DNA of 8,004 nucleotides from NCBI GenBank assembly GCA_934526185.1, contig CAKTAA010000099.1, forward strand, positions 1 through 8,004. Reading direction: 5' to 3'. Numbering within the stretch: the first letter of the stretch is position 1; each line of letters opens with the position of its first letter. This DNA is from an uncultured Eubacteriales bacterium (lineage in GTDB: Bacteria; Bacillota; Clostridia; Oscillospirales; CAG-272). Shown piece by piece: positions 1 to 5,624 of the stretch. The translations under genes were made by a program, and so were the position numbers. The notes under the pieces are model-generated. The model was not told the DNA's origin and ran no database searches. It saw nothing but the letters and a program-made list of their open reading frames with translations.

Positions 1-686
1 ATATCGTGAACGGCATAAGCATTGTCCCAAAAGATACGGAAATCTTTTGCGGCCGGTTCCAGTGCTGCAAAGCGGCGTACTGTTTCGTCAGAATAGGTGA
101 TACCGTCTGGATTGCTGTATTTCGGGGTACACCAGATTCCCTTAACGGACGGATCGGCAGAAACCAAACGCTCTACTGTATCCATATCAGGGCCGTCCGG
201 CGTCATCTCAACAGGAATCATTTCGATGCCGAGCGATTCGCAGATGGCAAAGTGCCGGTCATATCCGGGGGAGGGGCATAGAAAGCGTACCTTTTCTAAA
301 CGGCACCACGGTGTTTCGCCGTTTATGCCATACAGCATAGCGCGAGCTGCTGTGTCATACATGATGTTCAGACTGGAATTTCCGCAAACGATAATATTTT
401 CAGCCGGAATATCCAAAAGATCGGAAAATAACTGCCTTGCCTCCGGAATACCATCCGGTAAACCATAGCTTCTGCAATCATCACCGGCGGACGATTTGAT
501 TTCGTCCGGCGAAAGACTGCATAGCATTTCGTCGCTGAGATCAAGCTGATCAATTCCCGGCTTTCCGCGCGCCATGTTCAGCGAAAGATTTTTTGCTTTG
601 TACTTCTCATAAAGATTGCACTGCTGTCTCCACTCGTTTTCCAGTTCCGCGTAGCTTAACTGTGCATATGGCTTATCGTTCGACAT
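1..686 (-). CDS. PLP-dependent aminotransferase, aspartate aminotransferase-like (PF12897 type), 3' end outside window
   Basis: Only the first 228 codons are present; the gene runs off the left edge. The protein resembles the fold-type I aminotransferases annotated as aspartate aminotransferase / PF12897, which transfer an amino group between aspartate and 2-oxoglutarate in the cytoplasm. Visible features are an N-terminal NMARGKPG stretch (residues 37-44), the phosphate-binding segment GNSSLNIMYD (102-111), PSPGYDRHF (138-146), the cofactor-contacting CTPKYSNPDG (186-195) with Asn192, and DNAYAVHD (221-228), whose Asp and Tyr normally contact the pyridine ring. The Schiff-base lysine lies outside the window. 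The ATG at 686 is the only good start; an AAAGGAG site at 700-706 lies 13 bases upstream, which is a long spacing. It follows asnS on the same strand after 155 bases. The family assignment is firm for an aminotransferase; the aspartate specificity is inferred from overall resemblance. Confidence 0.88.
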   Translation of the reverse strand, partial: MSNDKPYAQLSYAELENEWRQQCNLYEKYKAKNLSLNMARGKPGIDQLDLSDEMLCSLSPDEIKSSAGDDCRSYGLPDGIPEARQLFSDLLDIPAENIIVCGNSSLNIMYDTAARAMLYGINGETPWCRLEKVRFLCPSPGYDRHFAICESLGIEMIPVEMTPDGPDMDTVERLVSADPSVKGIWCTPKYSNPDGITYSDETVRRFAALEPAAKDFRIFWDNAYAVHD

Positions 687-765
687 AATGGTAACTATGC
701 TCCTTTGAATATAAGCGTTGGTAAATTTACAAACGAAACATTGATTTTGCGGTCAGGATATCAAA

Positions 766-799
766 CCGTATAATCGGCTGCCGCTTCATACGGCAGCCG
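766..799 (-). other. GC-rich hairpin between asnS and the aminotransferase gene
   Basis: A perfect 9-bp inverted repeat (CGGCTGCCG at 775-783, CGGCAGCCG at 791-799) with a 7-base loop sits 43 bases after the asnS stop. A second, incompatible pairing is possible between CCGTAT (766-771) and ATACGG (788-793). Neither strand has a T-run next to the stem, so it is not a classical intrinsic terminator. It may protect the 3' end of the asnS message, be a pause or weak terminator, or belong to the 5' leader of the aminotransferase gene. The stem is seen directly; its role is unknown. Confidence 0.6.
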
Positions 800-841
800 T
801 GACAGAATACATCATAAAATTCAGCGAAGATGTCAACAGAT

Positions 842-2236
842 TTAGAAGTCAATCTGACCGGTTGTGCGGGGGAATGCTTCAACATCGCGAATATTGGAAA
901 CAGCAGTGACATACATGAGCAGCCGCTCAAATCCCAAGCCGAAACCAGCGTGCTTTGTTCCGCCGAATTTCCGAAGCTCTGTATACCACCAGTAATCCTT
1001 TGGATCAAGATGAAAACGGTTCATTGCATCCTCAAGATATGCCAGCCTTTCTTCCCGCTGAGAACCGCCGATAAGTTCGCCGACACCCGGTACCAGCAGA
1101 TCCATGGCGGCTACCGTTTTTCCATCATCATTTTGACGCATATAAAAGGCTTTGATATCACGCGGCCAATCGGTTACAAAAACAGGCTTGCGGCAGACCT
1201 CTTCGCAGAGATACCGTTCATGCTCTGTCTGCAGGTCGCTGCCCCATGATATAGGATATTCAAACGACCGTCCGCTGCTTTCAAGCAGACGGATAGCTTC
1301 GGTATAGGTAATACGGGCAAAGGGAACATCGATTAGAGCACGCAGTCTTTCAAGCAGACTGTTATCAAAGAATTTATTGAAGAATTCCAGCTCCGACGAA
1401 CAGTTATCCAACAGATATCGAATGATGAATTTTAACATTTCTTCAGCTAATTCCATATCGTCTTCGAGATCTGCAAAAGCAATTTCCGGCTCCATCATCC
1501 AAAATTCTGCTGCGTGGCGCGGTGTATTGGATTTTTCCGCGCGGAAAGTCGGACCGAAAGTGTATACATTGGCAAAAGCCATGGCAAAGCATTCTGCGCT
1601 AAGCTGACCGGAAACAGTCAAATTGGCAGATTTACCGAAAAAATCCTTTGAAAAGTCGATAAATCCCTCCTCGGTTCGGGGAATGTTGTTCAGATCAAGG
1701 GAGGTAACCCGAAACATCTCGCCGGCGCCCTCGCAGTCGCTGGCCGTCAGGATTGGAGTCTGGACATATACAAAATCTTTTTCCTGAAAAAATTTATGAA
1801 TGGCATATGCAGCTGCGGAACGCACACGGAAAACAGCGCTGAACGTATTGGTTCGCGGGCGGAGATGCGCAATGGTGCGTAAATATTCCATCGAGTGCTT
1901 TTTTTTCTGCAAAGGGAATTCCGGCGCTGAAACGCCCTCCACCTCAATATGTTCGGCGTGCAGCTCAAAGGGCTGTTTTGCCTCCGGCGTGTGAATAAGT
2001 GTGCCTTCGACAACCAGCGAGCAGCCAACGTTCTGCCCTGAAATTTCTTTGTAGTTTGACAGCTTACTGTCCTCAAAAACGACTTGAAGATTTTTAAAAC
2101 AGCTCCCGTCATTGAGTTCAATAAATCCGAAAAGATTGCTTGCGCGGATGGTCCTTGCCCAACCTGCGACTGTTATCTTTTGGTCCTTGTATTTGTCTGG
2201 AGTTTTATAAATTTGTCTGATTTGAAGTCTTTTCAT
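842..2236 (-). CDS. asnS: Asparaginyl-tRNA synthetase (AsnRS)
   Basis: This cytoplasmic class IIb aminoacyl-tRNA synthetase charges tRNA-Asn with asparagine using ATP. The 464-residue protein has the usual bacterial AsnRS length. An N-terminal OB-fold anticodon-binding domain covers roughly residues 15-110 (ITVAGWARTIRASN near its start). The class II catalytic domain contains the flipping-loop region TASDCEGAGEMF (164-175), motif 2 with FRAEKSNTPRH and EFWMMEPE (231-251), GELIGGSQREER (396-407), and motif 3 GFGLGFERLLMYVT (431-444). An upstream in-frame GTG at 2257 has no good SD site. The ATG at 2236 has AAAGGCAGGG at 2245-2254 with 8-base spacing and starts directly at the conserved domain, so I chose it. 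A good promoter lies at 2445-2473, giving a leader of about 200 bases. The gene is intact. Confidence 0.97.
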   Translation of the reverse strand: MKRLQIRQIYKTPDKYKDQKITVAGWARTIRASNLFGFIELNDGSCFKNLQVVFEDSKLSNYKEISGQNVGCSLVVEGTLIHTPEAKQPFELHAEHIEVEGVSAPEFPLQKKKHSMEYLRTIAHLRPRTNTFSAVFRVRSAAAYAIHKFFQEKDFVYVQTPILTASDCEGAGEMFRVTSLDLNNIPRTEEGFIDFSKDFFGKSANLTVSGQLSAECFAMAFANVYTFGPTFRAEKSNTPRHAAEFWMMEPEIAFADLEDDMELAEEMLKFIIRYLLDNCSSELEFFNKFFDNSLLERLRALIDVPFARITYTEAIRLLESSGRSFEYPISWGSDLQTEHERYLCEEVCRKPVFVTDWPRDIKAFYMRQNDDGKTVAAMDLLVPGVGELIGGSQREERLAYLEDAMNRFHLDPKDYWWYTELRKFGGTKHAGFGLGFERLLMYVTAVSNIRDVEAFPRTTGQIDF

Positions 2237-2293
2237 TGTTTGTACCCTGCCTTTCACAACAATCAGAGTTCGCCGTTTATATAAAGTACGGTC

Positions 2294-2356
2294 TTATAAA
2301 ACAGTCGAATGTCCAGTGTTTCGACTGCCGAAGTATGGAGGTCCTGTTGATTTCAT
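2294..2356 (-). CDS. Possible 20-residue leader ORF in the asnS 5' region
   Basis: Within the transcribed asnS leader an ATG opens a 20-codon frame, MKSTGPPYFGSRNTGHSTVL, ending at a TAA. The last half of the frame coincides with the 2302-2327 hairpin, and the stop codon lies in the A/T stretch right after it. It contains a single Asn codon, not the run expected of an asparagine-sensing leader peptide. No convincing SD site precedes the ATG, so translation is doubtful. I do not recognise the peptide. It could be a chance reading through a structured RNA or a palindromic repeat. Confidence 0.2.
   Translation of the reverse strand: MKSTGPPYFGSRNTGHSTVL
2298..2327 (-). terminator. Terminator- or attenuator-like hairpin in the asnS leader
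   Basis: A perfect 8-bp inverted repeat (CAGTCGAA at 2302-2309, TTCGACTG at 2320-2327) with a 10-base loop is followed, in the direction of asnS transcription, by TTTTAT (2301-2296). It lies about 65 bases before the asnS start codon and within the leader predicted from the 2445-2473 promoter. The stem is only moderately strong and the U-run is short. An attenuator is therefore possible but not shown. No T-box consensus (TGGNACCGCG-like) is visible around it. Confidence 0.4.
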
Positions 2357-2363
2357 CGGATAA

Positions 2364-2385
2364 AACCAAGAGTTTTGGTTCTCTT
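2364..2385 (-). other. Small alternative hairpins early in the asnS leader
   Basis: AACCAA (2364-2369) can pair with TTGGTT (2375-2380) across a 5-base loop. Alternatively AAGAG (2368-2372) can pair with CTCTT (2381-2385). The two pairings exclude each other. They are short and AT-rich, so they may have no function, but they lie in the leader of asnS upstream of the larger 2302-2327 stem. Confidence 0.3.
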
Positions 2386-2444
2386 TTTGCAAGAATTTAA
2401 GAATGTACTGCAAAAACCGTTCCAAAAGAATAAAATATAAAAAT

Positions 2445-2473
2445 ATTATATACCAAATTTCAGGAAATTTCAA
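2445..2473 (-). promoter_or_regulatory. Sigma-A-type promoter of asnS
   Basis: On the minus strand, TTGAAA (2468-2473) and a perfect TATAAT (2445-2450) are separated by exactly 17 bases. This matches the housekeeping promoter consensus closely. Transcription would start near 2438, giving about 200 untranslated bases before the asnS ATG at 2236. The 3' remnant of the decayed methyltransferase ends about 75 bases upstream, so this promoter makes asnS independent of the genes to its right. Confidence 0.75.
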
Positions 2474-2547
2474 CATATGCATGAAAATAAATGTAAACAA
2501 TTATGCAAAAACGGAAATGTCAAGAATTTTGACCGATCGAATTTGTT

Positions 2548-2835
2548 TTATCCGTACGGAGAAAGCAGCGCTTTGGCTCTCTCTATTGCAGCTGTCATAT
2601 TCAAACGGTGAATAGAGGCATCAAAGATGATGGCAACATAAAATTGTTGTGTTTCATAATTATAAAAACTGCAGCAAATAAATTGTGCATTTGCTTACTT
2701 GCACTCAGATTTTGCCCTGCAAATACAGGACAAATCGTTATCAATACCAGTCAGCTTTTTGAAGCCATCATCAAGATATACAACAATAGAACCGTTACCA
2801 CAGCCGACATCGAAAACGGACTTGCAATCTTCCAT
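2548..2835 (-). pseudogene. Decayed class I SAM-dependent methyltransferase
   Basis: Reading the minus strand in one frame from 2835 gives MEDCKSVFDVGCGNGS and onward. This contains a clear motif I (FDVGCGNGSIVVYL) and a strand-2 acidic end (LTGIDND). After an in-frame TAA at 2697-2695 the same frame continues with NAQFICCSFYNYET, then FYVAIIFDAS (the motif IV region), NMTAAIERAKALLSPYG, and a second TAA at 2550-2548. The order and spacing of these segments fit one Rossmann-fold methyltransferase domain. The internal TAA could come from a CAA codon by one substitution. A different minus frame upstream, from about 2933, reads coherently (SFLTKDNILLLELQYRLLQ, then INGEW), so the N-terminus is probably joined through a frameshift near 2830. 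No full start region or C-terminus remains. Substrate unknown. This is a remnant of a once-functional gene lying between the CPBP gene and asnS. Confidence 0.75.
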
Positions 2836-2933
2836 TCACCGTTTATCATTTGTAATAAGCGGTATTGTAATTCCAATAATAAAATATTATCCTTTGTTAA
2901 AAAACTTGTATGACTACAATTTAATTTATCAAA

Positions 2934-3788
2934 TTATGATATATTATAACCGGAAAATTTCTGGGAGACTTTGGTTGACAAAAACAACATGACAAAAGAT
3001 ATTAGAAATACAATAATTCCTCCGGCAAAAAAAGCGAGTGAAATCTCAGGGAAAAAATGATAGATCAAGGCGGATACCATAGAAGCGGAGTTGAATGCAA
3101 TATGTGCGATGATACCGGATAAAAGAGAACCGGTGCGGAGATTCAGCAGACAGAATAGGATGCCGACTACCGTTGTATATAAGAATTGAATGATATTTCC
3201 ATGCCAAAGCCCGAAAACCAAGGAACTGATGATGATGACTAATAATTCGGGCATACCGCCGCGAAGGGAACGGTAAACCAATCCTCGGAAAAAAATTTCT
3301 TCGAAAACCGGACCGATCAGAATAATTGTAAGCAGAATCAGGGTAAAGTGCTCCTGCATCATCACACCCTTGACAGAAATATTTGTCTGCTGCCACGTTT
3401 CCGGAAACGGCATCCAAGCGAGCACACGTGTCACAATGATATTGAAAGAAACGCCAATAAGAAAAACCCACGGAAGAGCAAAGGGACGGATCGGCAAAAT
3501 TCGGTTTTCTATAAAAAAGTTCTTTTTTTGTATGTGAAAAAACAATGCAAAAAGCACCAGTGCAATAAGATCGGCAAAGCCGGTGATGATATATACGTGG
3601 GATGTATAGGTCTCTGCTGCTGCATTCATAATTGATGTGATGGATGGGAATGTATGCGTCAGCAAATACGGAAACAGTTCCACAAGAGAATAGACTGTCA
3701 GAACAGCAATCTGCACAGCCATTTGCAGCGCGAAGAAAAATAAAAGATACAGCGTAGAAACACCAATAGCCTTAAAAAACTTTTTCAT
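2934..3788 (-). CDS. CPBP family intramembrane metalloprotease (CAAX protease/Abi-type)
   Basis: This 284-residue multi-pass membrane protein belongs to the CPBP (PF02517, Abi/CAAX-processing) family of glutamate-dependent intramembrane metalloproteases. The family signatures are EEIFFRGL (163-170, the EExxxR motif), FGLWH (192-196) and HIAFN (229-233, HxxxN). Hydrophobic segments are spread through the chain, with about eight candidates including one at residues 8-33, one near 63-84 and a last one near 251-271. An in-frame start further upstream at 3830 is less likely. The ATG at 3788 has AAGGGAG at 3796-3802 with 7-base spacing and begins MKKFFKAIG, a typical membrane-protein N-terminus. 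Family members act in prenyl-protein processing, bacteriocin maturation or immunity, and regulated proteolysis; nothing here fixes the substrate. It is divergent from the 3942/4011 plus-strand ORFs, and the decayed methyltransferase follows it directly. Confidence 0.92.
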   Translation of the reverse strand: MKKFFKAIGVSTLYLLFFFALQMAVQIAVLTVYSLVELFPYLLTHTFPSITSIMNAAAETYTSHVYIITGFADLIALVLFALFFHIQKKNFFIENRILPIRPFALPWVFLIGVSFNIIVTRVLAWMPFPETWQQTNISVKGVMMQEHFTLILLTIILIGPVFEEIFFRGLVYRSLRGGMPELLVIIISSLVFGLWHGNIIQFLYTTVVGILFCLLNLRTGSLLSGIIAHIAFNSASMVSALIYHFFPEISLAFFAGGIIVFLISFVMLFLSTKVSQKFSGYNIS

Positions 3789-3855
3789 GTTTAATCTCCC
3801 TTCTTTTATGCATCCTCGGCGGTGTATCAATGGGGGTGGAACTGTTCACAATTTT

Positions 3856-3864
3856 ATTGTAACA
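3856..3864 (-). promoter_or_regulatory. Possible extended -10 element for the CPBP gene
   Basis: On the minus strand TGTTACAAT (TGn plus TACAAT) lies about 70 bases upstream of the CPBP start codon. No good -35 hexamer is present at the usual distance, so the call rests on the extended -10 alone. An 8-base direct repeat GAACTGTT at 3839-3846 and 3878-3885 flanks it and could be regulatory or chance. Confidence 0.3.
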
Positions 3865-3902
3865 TTAAGAACAAAATGAACTGTTTCGCGGATAATCTTG
3901 TG

Positions 3903-3928
3903 TTGACATATATAATCTATCGTATAAA
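3903..3928 (+). promoter_or_regulatory. Possible promoter region of the small ORF and kinase-like gene
   Basis: A perfect TTGACA (3903-3908) is followed by two candidate -10 boxes, TATAAT at 3911-3916 and TATAAA at 3923-3928. Neither lies at the normal 16-18 base distance: the first is only 2 bases away and the second 14. If TATAAT is used alone, the transcript would begin near 3923, just before the AAAGGGG ribosome-binding site. The region is clearly promoter-like, but the exact element is unresolved. Confidence 0.35.
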
Positions 3929-3941
3929 GGGGTTGATGAAT

Positions 3942-3998
3942 ATGAAAATGGTTTTATTGAAAAATGCGGAGGCTTCCATGCGTAGTCCTCTTAATTAA
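3942..3998 (+). CDS. 18-residue small ORF upstream of the kinase-like gene
   Basis: The frame encodes MKMVLLKNAEASMRSPLN and stops at TAA (3996-3998). AAAGGGG at 3926-3932 sits 9 bases before the ATG at 3942, one of the best SD sites in the window; an ATG at 3936 in the same frame is closer than ideal. The stop lies 12 bases before the ATG of the kinase-like gene and in the same frame, so the two could be translationally coupled or could once have been one frame. I do not recognise the peptide. It could be a leader peptide, a small secreted or processed peptide, or the leftover 5' end of a longer kinase gene. Confidence 0.4.
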   Translation: MKMVLLKNAEASMRSPLN

Positions 3999-4010
3999 AA
4001 AGGAGTGTTT

Positions 4011-4640
4011 ATGGTTGAAATTCATTATGCAGCAATATTCAGATGGGCTGAGGGAGAGTGCCTATTTGATCATTGGAATTTTGAAACATATAGAAACAAC
4101 CCGCAGATAATTCCGCCCGCAGAACGATTCAAAGCTTTGCCGGTGCCTGAACGGGTAAACTCAGCGGAGGTCCTGTTCACCTTTCTGCAAAAGGTCGCAG
4201 AAAACAAATATGTTGCTGTCGACTTTTATGACGGCAGTATCATGTATAATTTTCATACGAAGAAGACAACAATTTGTGACATTGACTTTTTTAGAAAAAA
4301 AACCGCGAGCAATGATATGGGTGAAAATTATTATGGAACAAAAAGACTGAAAGCGCCGGAGGAGTATACCTATAACGCCGTTATCGACGAGGCTACCAAT
4401 GTTTTTACTCTCGGAGCGCTTCTGTTTAATAATTATTTTGGCCATTTTACAGATGATGAAATAAAGTACAGATATCAGAATAATATTTTTTTGCCTTGCT
4501 CCTTTGAAAAATGGGAGTTAAACAAAACGTGCTATGCTGTTGCCTGTAAAGCTGTTGCTTTGGACAGGTCAAAACGGTATCCCTCAATCTATGAATTTCA
4601 TTCTACCTGGAACGCAGCGCTGCAAAATAACGTGGAATAA
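4011..4640 (+). CDS. Ser/Thr protein kinase-like protein lacking the N-lobe (probably truncated)
   Basis: The 209-residue protein matches the C-lobe of eukaryotic-like kinases. It begins with a hinge-like segment (YAAIFRWAEGECL, 6-18). It then shows a degenerate catalytic loop VAVDFYDGSIM (68-78; Asp71 in the HRD position, Ser76 where Asn is usual), DIDFF (90-94, DFG-like), a perfect APE-type RLKAPEE (112-118), NVFTLGALLF (130-139, subdomain IX with Asn for Asp), and a subdomain XI-like DRSKRYPS with Arg189. The glycine-rich loop, the ATP-binding lysine and the helix-C glutamate, normally about 70 residues upstream, are absent from the upstream DNA in every frame I read. The ATG at 4011 has AGGAG at 4001-4005, 5 bases away; a GTG at 4005 overlaps this SD site and is less likely. 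The product may be a decayed kinase or a stand-alone C-lobe. A strong terminator follows directly. Confidence 0.65.
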   Translation: MVEIHYAAIFRWAEGECLFDHWNFETYRNNPQIIPPAERFKALPVPERVNSAEVLFTFLQKVAENKYVAVDFYDGSIMYNFHTKKTTICDIDFFRKKTASNDMGENYYGTKRLKAPEEYTYNAVIDEATNVFTLGALLFNNYFGHFTDDEIKYRYQNNIFLPCSFEKWELNKTCYAVACKAVALDRSKRYPSIYEFHSTWNAALQNNVE

Positions 4641-4657
4641 TCTGTGCAAATTATAAG

Positions 4658-4687
4658 AGCGAAAGCGAAGCACGCTTTCGCTTTTTT
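4658..4687 (+). terminator. Rho-independent terminator between convergent genes
   Basis: A perfect 10-bp stem (AGCGAAAGCG at 4658-4667, CGCTTTCGCT at 4673-4682) with an AAGCA loop is followed by TTTTTT (4682-4687). It starts 18 bases after the kinase-like stop codon and is a textbook intrinsic terminator for it. On the minus strand the same stem is followed by CTTATAATTT, so it may also stop dapB transcripts, less efficiently, about 75 bases after the dapB stop. Confidence 0.93.
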
Positions 4688-4761
4688 CTGATATTGGAAT
4701 AGAAAATACAGCAAACAGGCGCAGGGGAATGCACCGCGAATGCTTTGTAACGACTCTTGGT

Positions 4762-5547
4762 TTAGATGGACTTTTCCATCTGGTCTGAAACGAGCGACTG
4801 CATATTATAAAGACCAGGCTTTTTACCGAAGAGGTATCCGGCGGCTCTCAGGGCGCCGCGTGCAAATACTTCACGGGAAGCGGCGCTGTGGGAGAGGGTA
4901 ATGATTTCGTCATGTCCCGCGAAAATCACTTCATGTTCGCCGACAATGGTTCCTGCTCTGACGGAATGGATTCCGATTTCCTTTTTTCCGCGCTTTTCAC
5001 GCCTGCTTTCTCTTTCATAAATATATTCCGGCGTAAAAGATGCAACCTCGGAGACGGCATCCGCAAGCATGAGAGCCGTACCGCTGGGCGCGTCCAGCTT
5101 TTGGTTGTGGTGCTTCTCGATGATTTCAATATCGAAATCCGAACCGAGCATTTTTGTTGCCTGGCGCGCAAGCTCTATCAGAAGATTGATACCAAGTGAC
5201 ATATTTCTTGAATAGAATACCGGAATTTTCTTTGATGCACGGGATAGGATGGCTTTTTCCTCGTCTGTGTGGCCGGTTGTCGCAACAACCGCTGGCATCT
5301 GCTGTTCTTCGGCATAGGTCAGCAGAGCCTCTGTCAGGCTATGATGAGAGAAGTCTATAATGACATCCGCGCGTACGGCAACGTCAGTCAGCTTTTCAAA
5401 TACAGGAAAGCTCCCCCTTGTATAGGTTTCCGTATCCTGTCTGAGATCCACTCCGGCAACAATATCGTATGTTCCGGATTCGGCAGCGGCACGGACAATA
5501 GCTTTGCCCATTCTTCCGTTGCAGCCGGTCAAAAGTAATTTTATCAT
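4762..5547 (-). CDS. dapB: 4-hydroxy-tetrahydrodipicolinate reductase (DapB)
   Basis: DapB reduces 4-hydroxy-tetrahydrodipicolinate to tetrahydrodipicolinate with NAD(P)H, the second committed step towards diaminopimelate and lysine, in the cytoplasm. The 261-residue length is normal. The N-terminal Rossmann fold has the GCNGRMG loop (8-14) and Asp34 after strand 2. IIDFSHH (63-69) and VATTGH (88-93) are the usual cofactor and substrate loops, followed by SRNMSLGIN (113-121). The family signature EKHHNQKLDAPSGTA (144-158) carries catalytic His146, His147 and Lys150. A TTG at 5553 is in frame, but the ATG at 5547 with AAAGGA at 5558-5563 and 10-base spacing is the better start. It follows the cysteine desulfurase gene by 77 bases and is probably the last gene of that unit. 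No oddities seen. Confidence 0.97.
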   Translation of the reverse strand: MIKLLLTGCNGRMGKAIVRAAAESGTYDIVAGVDLRQDTETYTRGSFPVFEKLTDVAVRADVIIDFSHHSLTEALLTYAEEQQMPAVVATTGHTDEEKAILSRASKKIPVFYSRNMSLGINLLIELARQATKMLGSDFDIEIIEKHHNQKLDAPSGTALMLADAVSEVASFTPEYIYERESRREKRGKKEIGIHSVRAGTIVGEHEVIFAGHDEIITLSHSAASREVFARGALRAAGYLFGKKPGLYNMQSLVSDQMEKSI

Positions 5548-5624
5548 ATTCAACTCTTCCTTTCCGTTTCGGTTGGCGTTCTTTCTGAAGTGTGGGAAAA
5601 AGACAAGGAGATTTTATCAATCAT

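Noticed and set aside
830..1249. Plus-strand ORFs inside asnS and other minus-strand genes (for example 830-1249, 6343-6759)
   Set aside because: They lie wholly or almost wholly opposite well-identified genes with strong motifs, show no domains of their own and are shadow frames.
2294..2500. 68-codon minus-strand ORF covering the asnS promoter and leader
   Set aside because: Its first half lies upstream of and across the promoter and reads as low-complexity AT-rich sequence. Only the last 20 codons fall in the transcribed leader and are kept as a low-confidence leader ORF.
2501..2523. TTGACA on the minus strand at 2518-2523 as an alternative asnS promoter
   Set aside because: At the usual 17-base spacing the -10 position reads TTGTTT, and CATAAT is only 12 bases away. 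The TTGAAA-17-TATAAT element at 2445-2473 is far better.
2608..2992. Two overlapping plus-strand ORFs of about 100 codons (2608-2913 and 2699-2992)
   Set aside because: They are antisense to the decayed methyltransferase and the end of the CPBP gene, have no recognisable domain or good SD site, and the minus strand explains the sequence better.
3839..3885. Direct repeat GAACTGTT at 3839-3846 and 3878-3885 as regulator-binding sites between the divergent genes
   Set aside because: Only two 8-base copies 39 bases apart, which is not a whole number of helical turns, with no matching regulator gene nearby. Chance is a fair explanation, so it is only mentioned with the CPBP promoter element.
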